64,000 nucleotides of DNA from Brachybacterium timonense (GCF_900258505.1 NZ_LT984895.1:1532261-1596260), one strand, 5' to 3'. Positions 45,680-56,926 are shown, numbered from the stretch's first letter. Numbers and translations are program-made. The notes: generated by a model not told the origin, from the letters alone.

Positions 45680-45979
45680 ATGGCCACAGATTACGACGCT
45701 CCTCGCAAGAACGATGATGACTCCGGTGAGGACTCGATCGAGGAGCTGAAGGGACGCCGTAACGAGGCGTCCACGCCTTCCGTTGACGAGGACGAGGCGG
45801 AAGCGGCAGATTCCTATGAGCTGCCCGGCGCGGATCTGTCCGACGAGCAGCTCTCCGTGCGTGTGCTGCCGCGTCAGTCCGACGAGTTCACCTGTGCAAG
45901 CTGCTTCCTGGTGAAGCATCGCAGCCAGATCGACCACGTCGAGGGCAAGCTGGTCTACTGCAAGGAGTGCTCCGCCTGA
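45680..45979 (+). CDS. DUF4193 family protein
   Basis: A 99-residue acidic protein of the actinobacterial DUF4193 family. The first 60 residues are disordered and acidic; the last 35 hold FTCASCFLVKHRSQ and LVYCKECSA, two CxxC knuckles forming a zinc-ribbon-like site. Function unknown, widely conserved near dut and sigA in actinobacteria. Its last 25 bases overlap the convergent DUF3093 gene. A good promoter lies about 130 bases upstream. Confidence 0.88.
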   Translation: MATDYDAPRKNDDDSGEDSIEELKGRRNEASTPSVDEDEAEAADSYELPGADLSDEQLSVRVLPRQSDEFTCASCFLVKHRSQIDHVEGKLVYCKECSA

Positions 45980-46464
45980 GCATCCTCGTGACCGGGCGTG
46001 CCTGAAGCCGCCAGCGCCAGCGCGAGATCCTCCGGTCGGCGTGTGGACAGCAGCCAGGCCGGGGTCGGATCAGTAGGATCCGTGATCTGCACTCGCACGC
46101 CAGTCGCCACCCAGCCGCGGGTGAGATGGAAGTCGCGCGGGTCAAATCCCGTGCTCATGGCCTGCTGCCAGGCGTCGCGGTCCAGCGCCGTGACGGTGCC
46201 CACGTACTCACGGCTGATCTGTGCGCGCCCGGCACGCAGCTGCCGATCGGTGACCTCGATAACGGGCGAGGTCACCACGAGCACCACCGCCATGATGATC
46301 ATCGCGGCGACCGCGACGGCGGCGGCGACCACCAGGTCCAGCGGCACCAGCACCACCCCGAACACCGAGGCGAACACGAAGGCCACGACCCAAGCCCCCG
46401 GCGATGGGGTGAGGCGTTCGGTGTGCAGGACGTCGCCGGAGTCGGCAGTGCGTGGCGCGGACAT
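45955..46464 (-). CDS. DUF3093 membrane protein
   Basis: A 169-residue protein with two adjacent transmembrane helices (about residues 24-44 and 46-68) and a C-terminal soluble part (EVTDRQLRAGRAQISREYVGTVTALD ... VQITDPTDPTPAWLLSTRRPEDLALAL), which is the DUF3093 pattern. The function is unknown. It is divergent from dut and converges with the DUF4193 gene with a tail-to-tail overlap. Confidence 0.85.
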   Translation of the reverse strand: MSAPRTADSGDVLHTERLTPSPGAWVVAFVFASVFGVVLVPLDLVVAAAVAVAAMIIMAVVLVVTSPVIEVTDRQLRAGRAQISREYVGTVTALDRDAWQQAMSTGFDPRDFHLTRGWVATGVRVQITDPTDPTPAWLLSTRRPEDLALALAASGTPGHEDAQAEHSLQ

Positions 46465-46526
46465 GAGCCGATGATCTCACGGCCGCGTGGATCGACCAGC
46501 GCAGGCGCTAGGCGCGCGGCACCACC

Positions 46527-46532
46527 TACGCT
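46527..46532 (+). promoter_or_regulatory. -10 box of a leaderless mRNA (dut)
   Basis: TACGCT, seven bases (TGTGGCC), then ATG at 46540. Confidence 0.55.
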
Positions 46533-46539
46533 TGTGGCC

Positions 46540-47037
46540 ATGAGCACTGAGCACGGCTGCCATGAGGATTTCCCGGACGCCCCCGTCATGCCGGTGGCGT
46601 TGAGCGAGCACGCGGTGCTGCCTTCACGCGCGCATCCGGGCGATGCCGGCGCGGACCTGTGCAGCAGCCAGAACCTGCAGATTCCACCCGGGGGACGGGC
46701 ACTGGTTCCGACCGGCGTGAGCGTGGCCCTGCCTGAGGGCACCACCGGGCTGGTCTGCCCGCGCAGCGGGCTGGCGGCGCGCCACGGCATCACGGTGCTG
46801 AACGGTCCCGGTATCGTGGACAGCGGTTATCGCGGTGAGATCAAGGTTCCGCTGCATAACACCGACCTCGATGAGGCCTTCGAGATCCGTGCTGGCGACC
46901 GCATTGCACAGCTGGTCATCGTGCCCTTCGTCGCACCGACACTGCAGGTGGTGGACACGCTCGATACGAGCGTCCGGGCGGATAGAGGATTTGGCTCCAG
47001 CGGCGGTTTTGCCGCCACGGAGGAGAGGAAGCACTGA
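46540..47037 (+). CDS. dut: dUTP diphosphatase
   Basis: Hydrolyses dUTP to dUMP, keeping uracil out of DNA and feeding dTMP synthesis. The 165-residue trimeric-type dUTPase shows its five motifs: AHPGDAGADL, PRSGLAARHGI, NGPGIVDSGYRGEIKVPLHN (uracil-binding hairpin with catalytic Asp), RIAQLVI and the C-terminal RGFGSSGGF. The start at 46540 is supported by the -10 box seven bases before it; the frame opening at 46126 is antisense to DUF3093. It is followed after two bases by the DUF3710 gene. Confidence 0.95.
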   Translation: MSTEHGCHEDFPDAPVMPVALSEHAVLPSRAHPGDAGADLCSSQNLQIPPGGRALVPTGVSVALPEGTTGLVCPRSGLAARHGITVLNGPGIVDSGYRGEIKVPLHNTDLDEAFEIRAGDRIAQLVIVPFVAPTLQVVDTLDTSVRADRGFGSSGGFAATEERKH

Positions 47038-47039
47038 GC

Positions 47040-47813
47040 ATGGGACTGTTCTCCCGCCGCAAGAAGAGCACCGCGTCGGCGGAGGCCGACGCACCCGTCG
47101 ACGACGAACCGGCTGAGGGCGCAGCGGAGCCGACGGACACCGAGTCCGTCACCGACGAGTCGAACGAACGGACAGACGACGACGCCGCACCGGACATTGA
47201 TCGCAGCCATCTGCTCGGTGGCCCCTTTGATGAGGCCGATGCCCCGGATGAGGATCGCATCGACCTGGGCGGCATCGAGGTGCCGATGGTTGACGGCATG
47301 GAGCTGCGTATGGAGATGGACCAGCGCCGCAAGGTCGTCACCGGCGCGAACCTCGTGATTGAAGGATCCTCGCTGCAGCTGCAGGCCTTCGCTGCCCCGA
47401 AATCCGGGGGACTGTGGGATGAGGTGCGCCGATCGCTGCGTGACAGCGTCGTGAAGCAGGGCGGCACCGCAGAGACCCGTCCTGGCCCCTTCGGCACCGA
47501 GCTGATCACCCGCCTGCCCGTCAAACGGGCCGACGGCCGCACGGGATACCGTCCTGCGCGCTTTATCGGAATTGACGGGCCCCGCTGGTTCCTGCGGGCG
47601 ATCCTCACGGGCACAGCGCTGAACCGGCCCGAGCAAGCCCGCCGCTTCGAAGCCCTGCTCTCGCAGGTTGTCGTGGTGCGCGGTAGCGAAGCGATGGCCC
47701 CCCAGGAGCTGATCCCCCTGACCCTGCCTGGACAGCGCCCGGGCCTGATCCCGCAGCAGGAAAGCCCGCTGGATCCGCTCGCCCGGGGCCCCGAGATCAC
47801 CGAAATCGGATGA
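47040..47813 (+). CDS. DUF3710 family protein
   Basis: A 257-residue soluble protein of the actinobacterial DUF3710 family. An acidic, disordered N-terminus (about 55 residues) precedes a conserved core beginning RIDLGGIEVP and containing GGLWDEVRRSLRDSVVKQGG, ELITRLPV and DGPRWFLRAILTG. Function unknown. It forms an operon with dut and the following OB-fold and DUF3159 genes through ATGA overlaps. GAGAGGAAG precedes the ATG. Confidence 0.88.
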   Translation: MGLFSRRKKSTASAEADAPVDDEPAEGAAEPTDTESVTDESNERTDDDAAPDIDRSHLLGGPFDEADAPDEDRIDLGGIEVPMVDGMELRMEMDQRRKVVTGANLVIEGSSLQLQAFAAPKSGGLWDEVRRSLRDSVVKQGGTAETRPGPFGTELITRLPVKRADGRTGYRPARFIGIDGPRWFLRAILTGTALNRPEQARRFEALLSQVVVVRGSEAMAPQELIPLTLPGQRPGLIPQQESPLDPLARGPEITEIG

Positions 47814-48142
47814 GCGCCGAGGCGCCCGCACAGGCCACCCCTGCACGGGAGTCTGTGCGTGATGCGGTCGCGGACATCACCGTTCGGCGCCGCGTGACCC
47901 TGGCGGGCTACATCAGCTCGCTGGTGATCCAGCCGCCTGGCGCCGCCCCGGTGGTGGAGGCAGACCTCAGCGACGGCACCGGCATCATCACCCTGGTGTG
48001 GCTGGGCCGCGACGCCGTCCCCGGCATCGAACCCGGTACTCGACTCGAGGTGAGTGGTTTCGCTGCTCAGCGTTCCGGGCATCGCGTGATGTACAACCCG
48101 CGGTACCGGATCGAACGCATGCCAGATGAGGACGAAGCATGA
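47810..48142 (+). CDS. OB-fold nucleic-acid-binding-like protein
   Basis: A 110-residue protein with a single OB fold of the RecG-wedge/tRNA-anticodon type: RRRVTLAGYISSLVIQPPGAAPVVEADLSDGTGIITLVWLGR followed by GTRLEVSGFAAQRSGHRVMYNPRYRI. The same gene lies between DUF3710 and DUF3159 in other actinobacteria. It may bind nucleic acid, but this has not been shown for the family as far as I know. ATGA overlaps on both sides. Confidence 0.85.
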   Translation: MSAEAPAQATPARESVRDAVADITVRRRVTLAGYISSLVIQPPGAAPVVEADLSDGTGIITLVWLGRDAVPGIEPGTRLEVSGFAAQRSGHRVMYNPRYRIERMPDEDEA

Positions 48143-48855
48143 GCGGTACGCAACCCACGCCACCGGAGCGCATCCAGGGCCTACCGCCTGGCCGCGATGC
48201 CGAGAACAGTCACAGGTCCGACGGTGTTGCTGACCTATTGCGGCATGACGAATTCTCCGTGCGACAGGCCATCGGCGGCCCGCGGGGCGTGGCCGAATCC
48301 GTGCTCCCCACGCTCGTGTTCGTCGTGCTGTTCGTGGCCCTGCGCGACGTGCTCGTCGCCTCGCTCGCTGCGGTGGCGGTGGTGGCTGTGGCGCTCGTGC
48401 TGCGCCTGGTGCAGCGCGAGAGCGTGGGCAGCGCTATCGGCGGGCTCGTGGGTGTGGCCATCGGAGCACTGCTGGCGATCCGCTCCGGGGAGGGGTCGAC
48501 GTTCTACACCCCCGGCATCGTCACCAACGGCGTTGCAGCCGTGGTTCTCGCTCTCTCGCTGCTGCTGCGTCAGCCGCTGGTGGGCGTGTTCATCGGTCTG
48601 ATCGAACCACGCGTCCAGGACTGGCGTTCCAGCCCGGATGCTCGACGCACATACACAACGGCGACCATCCTGTTCCTCGTGCTGTATGTCGCCAAGGTCG
48701 CCGTGCAGCTCCCTTTGCTGCTGACGGGCCAGGTTGCAGCGCTCGGCGTGGCGAAGATCGCGATGGGGCTGCCCGCTTTTGCCGTGATCGCCTACCTCGT
48801 GTGGCTGATGCATCGCGGACTCATGGCCCGCCGCAACGAGCGTGAGCGGGACTGA
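48139..48855 (+). CDS. DUF3159 membrane protein
   Basis: A 238-residue integral membrane protein. After about 50 polar residues the family motif GGPRGVAESVLPTLVFVVLF begins the first helix; about six helices follow, with the conserved LIEPRVQDWRSSPDARRTYTTAT loop in the middle. It matches the actinobacterial DUF3159 family. Function unknown; the operon with dut, DUF3710 and an OB-fold protein is conserved. Its ATG overlaps the upstream stop. Confidence 0.87.
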   Translation: MSGTQPTPPERIQGLPPGRDAENSHRSDGVADLLRHDEFSVRQAIGGPRGVAESVLPTLVFVVLFVALRDVLVASLAAVAVVAVALVLRLVQRESVGSAIGGLVGVAIGALLAIRSGEGSTFYTPGIVTNGVAAVVLALSLLLRQPLVGVFIGLIEPRVQDWRSSPDARRTYTTATILFLVLYVAKVAVQLPLLLTGQVAALGVAKIAMGLPAFAVIAYLVWLMHRGLMARRNERERD

Positions 48856-48878
48856 ATCCGTCGACGGGCGAACTGCGC

Positions 48879-49601
48879 CTACTCAGGGTTGACGGTGTCG
48901 ATAGCCCCGGTGAGCGGGCGCGGCTCATCCTCTGCGCTCTCGTGCCCGGGCGCCAGCAGGGCCTGCAGGGTGGTCAGGTCTTCTTCTGCTGCCAGGAACA
49001 GCAGCTCGTCGGCCACCTCCATGGTGTCGTGTGGCGTCGGTGCGAGCGGTCGACCGTCGCGGATGATGCCGACGGGAACGCAGCCGCTCGGCCAGCGCAT
49101 CGATCCGATCGTGCGCCCGACGGATGGGCTCGCCTCTGGCAGTGTCAGCTCCACCATCCGCGTGGAGGAACCGGCGAAGCGGAACAGCGTGACCACACGC
49201 CCTTCGCTCACAGCCTCCTCGACCAGCGCCGTCATCATCCGCGGGGTGGAGACGGCGACGTCGACTCCCCACATGGGGCCGAACATCCACTCGTTCGCGG
49301 GATGCGAGACACGGGCCACCGTGCGGGCGACCAGGAACTCCGTTTTCGCCAGCAGCGAGACGACCAGGTTCACCTTGTCATCGCCAGTGGCGGCCACCAC
49401 GACCTTCGCGTCGGCGATTCCAGCCTCCTCGAGCACCGCGAGTTCAGCGGCATCACCATCGACCCACGCTGCCCCCGCCACCTGGGCCTGCAGTTCCGCC
49501 GTCGCGGCCCGGTCCACGAGCGTGACCCGATGCCCTTTGTCCAGCAGCTCTCGGGCGAGCGACCGGCCCACGCTGCCCGCACCGACGATCAAGATCTTCA
49601 T
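48879..49601 (-). CDS. TrkA-type RCK potassium-regulatory protein (second of pair)
   Basis: A 240-residue cytoplasmic regulator with an N-terminal RCK Rossmann domain (MKILIVGAGSVGRSLARELLDKGHRVTLVDR; GxGxxG and an Asp ribose ligand) and a C-terminal TrkA-C domain (FRFAGSSTRMVELTLPEASPSVGRTIG). It should bind NAD(H) or a related nucleotide. The start overlaps the stop of the paralogous gene upstream (ATGA). It corresponds in position to mycobacterial ceoC. No trkH/ktrB channel gene is nearby; the adjacent transporter is KimA-like. Confidence 0.9.
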   Translation of the reverse strand: MKILIVGAGSVGRSLARELLDKGHRVTLVDRAATAELQAQVAGAAWVDGDAAELAVLEEAGIADAKVVVAATGDDKVNLVVSLLAKTEFLVARTVARVSHPANEWMFGPMWGVDVAVSTPRMMTALVEEAVSEGRVVTLFRFAGSSTRMVELTLPEASPSVGRTIGSMRWPSGCVPVGIIRDGRPLAPTPHDTMEVADELLFLAAEEDLTTLQALLAPGHESAEDEPRPLTGAIDTVNPE

Positions 49602-50317
49602 ACCGTCCCCTCCTCGCGACGCGCGTGCAGCGCATCGTCGAATCGCGCCCGCACTGCGTCCTCATCGCGCTGATGCGCCAGCATCGTCTCCACGGCGGCA
49701 AGCGCATCGGTGGGGACCATGAGATGTATGCGGTCGCCTTCTTGCAGATGCATCGCGGGATCGGGTATTACCCCCTCGCCGAAACGTGTGACGAAGGCCA
49801 CGCGCGCATCGACCATCTGCTCGAGCTGCACGAGTGGCGTGCCATACCAGGAGGCGTGCGGAGCTGCCGCGATCATCGTGAGCTTGCCGGAGACGTCCCG
49901 GTATTCGCGTGCGGGAGCCGATGGCAGCAAACGCGACATGACCTGCGCCGCTGCCCACCGCACGGTGGGAACGGTCGCGATGCCCAGTCGCTCGTAGATC
50001 TCGGCGCGGTGGGGGTCGTAGATCCGCGCTACCACGTTGCGCACACCGAACTCCTCGCGCACCACGCGCGCGGCGATGATGTTCGAGTTGTCTCCACTGG
50101 AGACCGCGGCGAAGCCCACGGCCTCGCGCACCCGCGCCTGCTCCAGTGTGTCCCGGTCGAAGCCGATGCCCACGACCCGCTCCACCTGGGGATCATGATC
50201 CAGCAGACGGAACGCTGCAGGATCCTTGTCGATCACAGCGACCTGGTGGCCATGGTCGATCAGCCGACGGGCGAGCATGGCGCCTACGCGGCCGCAGCCC
50301 ATGACGACAAAGTGCAT
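49598..50317 (-). CDS. TrkA-type RCK potassium-regulatory protein (first of pair)
   Basis: A 239-residue RCK protein beginning MHFVVMGCGRVGAMLARRLIDHGHQVAVIDKD, the NAD-binding Rossmann start, followed by a TrkA-C domain (LTMIAAAPHASWYGTPLVQLEQM). It corresponds to mycobacterial ceoB. AAGGAG lies seven bases before the ATG at 50317, so the longer frame to 50425 is rejected. It is divergent from, and only 113 bases from, the KimA-like transporter, suggesting joint control of potassium uptake. Confidence 0.9.
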   Translation of the reverse strand: MHFVVMGCGRVGAMLARRLIDHGHQVAVIDKDPAAFRLLDHDPQVERVVGIGFDRDTLEQARVREAVGFAAVSSGDNSNIIAARVVREEFGVRNVVARIYDPHRAEIYERLGIATVPTVRWAAAQVMSRLLPSAPAREYRDVSGKLTMIAAAPHASWYGTPLVQLEQMVDARVAFVTRFGEGVIPDPAMHLQEGDRIHLMVPTDALAAVETMLAHQRDEDAVRARFDDALHARREEGTV

Positions 50318-50430
50318 CCCGACTCCTTGTTTCAGCGATGACGGGCCCACGATAGTCCTGTGCGCCCTCGCCGGGGCGCGCTCGGCAGAAGGGATCGACG
50401 CCACGGACCAGCGGACCGTCGGCACCGTTC

Positions 50431-52455
50431 ATGAGCACTACAGTGTTCCGCGTGTCGGGTCTCACCAGCTCGCTGAAAAGAGCGCTCATCGGCCGCGCGT
50501 ATGCGACCGAGGATCTCTCCCGCGAGCGTCTTCCTAAGCGGATCGCGCTTCCCACCTTCGCCTCGGATGCGCTCAGCTCTGTGGCCTATGCCCCAGACGA
50601 GATCCTGCTGACCCTCGCGTTGGCAGGCCTCAGCGCCTACGCGGTCGGTCCCTGGGTGGCAGTGGCCGTGGTCGCATTGATGGTGATGGTGGTGCTGTGC
50701 AACCGCAACAACATCACCGAATTCCCCCAGGGTGGCGGCGATTACACCGTAGTGCACGAAACGCTCGGCCGCTCGGCTGGGCGTGTCGTCGGCTCCGCGT
50801 TGATGGTCGACTACACGCTGACGGTCGCGGTGTCCATCTCGCAGGCTGCCGCGTATATGACCGGTGCACTGCCCGTGCTGCACGGCTGGGAAATGCACAT
50901 CGCGATCGCGTTGATCGTGGCTATCGCCCTGATCAATCTCCGCGGCGTGCGCGAATCCGGGCGCGTGTTGGCTATACCGGTCTATTTCTTCATGGGGTCG
51001 ATCGGGCTGCTACTCCTGATCGGCGCCGTACAGGCCATACTCGGCGATATCGGCCAGGCGCCGAGCGCCGATTACACGATCGTGCCCGACGCGGCCTTTG
51101 ACCAGGGGCTTACCGCCCTCGGTGGCGGCTTCCTGGTGCTGCGCGCTTTCTCCTCCGGCTGCGCCGCCCTCACCGGTGTGGAGGCCATCGGCAACGGCGT
51201 GCCATCCTTCCGCCCGCCGAAGTCCCGCAACGCGGGGCTCACGCTGATGATGCTGGGCGGCATCGCCTCGACGATGCTGCTCGGCATCGTGCTACTCGCC
51301 GGCGCCACCGGAGTGCGATTCGTCGAGGACCCCACGGTGCATCTACAGCTCGACGGGAAACCGGTCACGGAGTATCAGCAGATCCCGGTGATCGGGCAGA
51401 TCGCGCAAGCGGTGTTCGGCACCGAATCCGTGCTGTTCTACGTGATCTCCGTGGCGACAGGCCTCGTCCTGTTCTTGGCAGCGAACACGGCCTTCAACGG
51501 TTTTCCGAACCTCGCCAGTGCGCTCGCGAACTCGGGTTATCTGCCGCGGCAGCTACGACTGCGTGGTGAGCGCTTAGCGTTCTCCAACGGCATCCTCGTC
51601 CTGGCTGCGGTGGCGATTGTGCTCGTGTGGGCCACCCGCGCTGAGGTCACACTGCTGATCCAGATGTACATCGTGGGTGTGTTCGTGTCCTTCAGCCTTG
51701 CGCAGGCTGGCATGGTGCGGCACTACACCCGTGCACTGCGGGTTCAGACGCGGCTGCGTCAGCGCCGACGGATCCAGCTGAGCCGTGGCGTGAACGCCGT
51801 GGGTTTCGCCGTCGTGACCGCCGTACTGGTTGTGGTGATCGCAACGAAGTTCCTGCAGGGCGCCTGGGTCGCGCTGCTAGCGATGGCCGTGCTCTGGCTG
51901 GTGATGACCATGATTCATCGGCACTACACCGTGGTGCGGCGCGAGCTTGAGCTGCCTCACGACCAGGATGGCGCCGTGATCCGGCCGGCACGTTCGCATG
52001 CGATTGTGCTGGTCTCCCGCATCGACAAGCCGACCCTGCGCGCCCTGGAAGTGGCGGCTGCGACACGCCCCACCACCCTGGAGGCCCTCACGGTGGCCGA
52101 CGACGACGTTGATTGGCGCACCGTGGCGGCGCACTGGCGCGAACTCGACGTGCACGTTCCACTGCGCATCCTGTACTCGCCCTACCGGCAGTTCCGCGCT
52201 CCTGTGCTTACACACGTCATGTCGCTGCTGGCTCGCAACCCACGGGACGTCGTCGTTGTCTACATCCCCGAGTTCCTGGTGGGACACTGGTGGGAGGAAT
52301 TCCTCCACAACCAGTCCGCCCGACGGCTCCGTGCGCACCTGGCCCACCTGCCGCGGGTGGTCATCGCGACTGTGCCCTGGCAGCTTGGCAGCGCCCACGA
52401 GGTCGCTGGCCGCATGCAGGATTCAGTGCGCACCACCGCCCGAACGACGAGATGA
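50431..52455 (+). CDS. KimA-like APC-superfamily potassium transporter
   Basis: A 674-residue permease. After an N-terminus with EDLSRERLPKRIALPTFASDALSSVAYAPDE (the KimA/YdaO hallmark, with Asp46 and Tyr53 in the region that binds potassium in B. subtilis KimA) come about twelve helices to residue 490. A cytoplasmic C-terminal domain of about 175 residues follows (HAIVLVSRIDKPTLRALEVAAATRP ... LRILYSPYRQFRAPVLTHV). KimA is a proton-coupled potassium importer controlled by c-di-AMP. Older annotation would read amino-acid permease. The two divergent RCK genes support a potassium role. No ribosome site is obvious at the ATG. Confidence 0.82.
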   Translation: MSTTVFRVSGLTSSLKRALIGRAYATEDLSRERLPKRIALPTFASDALSSVAYAPDEILLTLALAGLSAYAVGPWVAVAVVALMVMVVLCNRNNITEFPQGGGDYTVVHETLGRSAGRVVGSALMVDYTLTVAVSISQAAAYMTGALPVLHGWEMHIAIALIVAIALINLRGVRESGRVLAIPVYFFMGSIGLLLLIGAVQAILGDIGQAPSADYTIVPDAAFDQGLTALGGGFLVLRAFSSGCAALTGVEAIGNGVPSFRPPKSRNAGLTLMMLGGIASTMLLGIVLLAGATGVRFVEDPTVHLQLDGKPVTEYQQIPVIGQIAQAVFGTESVLFYVISVATGLVLFLAANTAFNGFPNLASALANSGYLPRQLRLRGERLAFSNGILVLAAVAIVLVWATRAEVTLLIQMYIVGVFVSFSLAQAGMVRHYTRALRVQTRLRQRRRIQLSRGVNAVGFAVVTAVLVVVIATKFLQGAWVALLAMAVLWLVMTMIHRHYTVVRRELELPHDQDGAVIRPARSHAIVLVSRIDKPTLRALEVAAATRPTTLEALTVADDDVDWRTVAAHWRELDVHVPLRILYSPYRQFRAPVLTHVMSLLARNPRDVVVVYIPEFLVGHWWEEFLHNQSARRLRAHLAHLPRVVIATVPWQLGSAHEVAGRMQDSVRTTARTTR

Positions 52456-52462
52456 GAAGCAG

Positions 52463-53779
52463 ATGACGCAGACCGGACCGCACACGGCCGACTCGGACGG
52501 CAGCTCGACGCTGCTCACTGTGACCGTCACGCGCCCGGCGGCCGGCGGCACGTTCGTCGGACGCCATGAGGGTCGCGTTGTGTTCGTGCGCGGGGCGGCA
52601 CCCGGCGAGACCGTGACGGCTCGCGTGCTCGAGGACACGGAGCGTGCAGCGTCGGCACGTTTCTGGCGGGCAGAAGTGGTCGATGTGCTTGAAGCGGGCG
52701 TTGATCGGGTGCCGTCCGTGTGGCCGGAGGCTGGTCCGGATGGCGTCGGCGGCGCGGAGTGGGCGCATATTGCCCTTCCTGCCCAGCGGCGTATCGCCAC
52801 CGAAGTGCTACGCGAGCTGCTGCAGCGCGCCGGGTCTGACTCATTCCCGCTGGAGGACGTGCAGGTCGAGCCCGCACCCCATGACCTGGACGGGCTCGGG
52901 TGGCGCACTCGCGTGCGCTACGCAGTGGACGCTGAGGGCCGGGTCGGTATGCGTGGCTGGCGCACCCACGACGTGCGCCCCGTGGGCGCTGACCCGCTGT
53001 CCGTTGAGCCGATCCGAGCGCTGCGCCTGGGGGAGTGGACCGCCCCGGCCGGCGTCGAGGCGATCGACGTGGCTGCCCCGAGTGCGGGCCCGGTCTCCGT
53101 GGTGCTCATGGGGCGGGACCTCGACCCGTCGGCCATTGAACTGCCTGACCGGCTCGCGGATGCAGATGTGGCTGTGCGCACCGCCCGCTCGCTGGTTCCC
53201 CTGCGCGGCGACGGTACGGTGACCGAGCGTGTCGGCGAGCGGCTGTTCCGTGTTTCAGCCACGGGGTTCTGGCAAGTCCACCGACGTGCTCCCGAACTGC
53301 TCACCGAGGTCGTCTCCGCGGCGTTGCATGCTCCACGAGGCGGCAGCGCCTGGGACCTGTACGGCGGGACCGGCCTGTTCGCCGCCGCAGCTGCTGAGCA
53401 GGTGGGCCCGGACGGCACCGTGGTGAGCGTGGAGGGTAACCGGCGTGCGTCCGAACTTGCCGCCGAGAATCTCACTGATCTGCCGCAGGTGAGGACATCC
53501 TCCGCGGACGTCACCGACTGGGTGCGCGCCCGCCGCGGCGGGGTCGACTGCGTGGTGCTGGATCCGCCCAGGGCGGGCGCGGGGATCGAGCTGATGGAGC
53601 TGCTGTGCCGCGTCGTGCGTCAACGCATCGTGTACGTCTCCTGCGAGAGCGCCACGCTGGCGCGGGACCTTGCGGCGGCGCAGAAGGCAGGCTGGCGCAC
53701 GGTGGACCTGCGCGCTTTCGACCTGTTCCCGCACACGCATCACATCGAGACTGTCGCCGTGCTCGAGCGAGACCGGTGA
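52463..53779 (+). CDS. TRAM-domain SAM-dependent RNA m5U-type methyltransferase, Fe-S cysteines absent
   Basis: A 438-residue TrmA/RlmD-family enzyme, seven bases after the KimA-like gene. It has an N-terminal TRAM RNA-binding domain (about residues 15-75), a central domain, and a C-terminal methyltransferase domain with DLYGGTGLFA (motif I), VLDPPRAGAG (motif IV) and the nucleophile Cys in YVSCESATLARDL. The segment that normally carries Cys-x(n)-CGGC for a [4Fe-4S] cluster reads VPSVWPEAGPDGVGGAEW (residues 83-100): no cysteine is present in the first 330 residues. The target is probably a uridine in rRNA or tRNA; it is not identifiable here. The start is the ATG at 52463. Confidence 0.87.
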   Translation: MTQTGPHTADSDGSSTLLTVTVTRPAAGGTFVGRHEGRVVFVRGAAPGETVTARVLEDTERAASARFWRAEVVDVLEAGVDRVPSVWPEAGPDGVGGAEWAHIALPAQRRIATEVLRELLQRAGSDSFPLEDVQVEPAPHDLDGLGWRTRVRYAVDAEGRVGMRGWRTHDVRPVGADPLSVEPIRALRLGEWTAPAGVEAIDVAAPSAGPVSVVLMGRDLDPSAIELPDRLADADVAVRTARSLVPLRGDGTVTERVGERLFRVSATGFWQVHRRAPELLTEVVSAALHAPRGGSAWDLYGGTGLFAAAAAEQVGPDGTVVSVEGNRRASELAAENLTDLPQVRTSSADVTDWVRARRGGVDCVVLDPPRAGAGIELMELLCRVVRQRIVYVSCESATLARDLAAAQKAGWRTVDLRAFDLFPHTHHIETVAVLERDR

Positions 53780-53796
53780 CATCACCATGCTACGGT

Positions 53797-53814
53797 TATC
53801 TTGACGTCAAGATA
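53797..53814. promoter_or_regulatory. 18-bp perfect palindrome upstream of aconitase (candidate operator)
   Basis: TATCTTGACGTCAAGATA lies 66 bases before the acn GTG and follows a -10-like TACGGT (53791-53796), so a bound dimer would cover the likely transcription start. The regulator is unknown. Confidence 0.6.
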
Positions 53815-53879
53815 GCTGCGGTCCTGCGTGCTGCGGGACCTCTACGATGACAACAGCCCCGACGCGATAGGAGCGCCCC

Positions 53880-56675
<2,796 letters not shown>

Positions 56676-56692
56676 GTCCAGATCGGCCCCGT

Positions 56693-56736
56693 CGGCGGGT
56701 CCTGTCCGGTGATTCTGGGCCGGTCAGGGCCCGCCG
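56693..56736 (+). terminator. Intrinsic terminator after aconitase
   Basis: CGGCGGGTCCTG (56693-56704) pairs with CAGGGCCCGCCG (56725-56736) with a single G-U, plus an inner CCGG/CCGG extension; TTGCGTGTGTG follows. Confidence 0.75.
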
Positions 56737-56926
56737 TTGCGTGTGTGCACTCGAGATTGGGCTCGCACAGCTGTTCTGCACTGGCGCACCGACGTGCAGA
56801 CGGTGATTGGGCGTCGTGAACGCCCCGTGAAGATGTGCACAGATGTGATCATGCGTGCCGTTGCGCCAGGTCAGCCGGCGTACGCTGTCGGGGTTGCCCC
56901 GCAGTCCACCCGCAGGAGGTTCATCG

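Noticed and set aside
50318-50430. Search for a c-di-AMP (ydaO-type) riboswitch before the KimA-like gene
   Set aside because: The gap is only 113 bases and shared with a divergent promoter; no riboswitch-like conserved pairing was seen.
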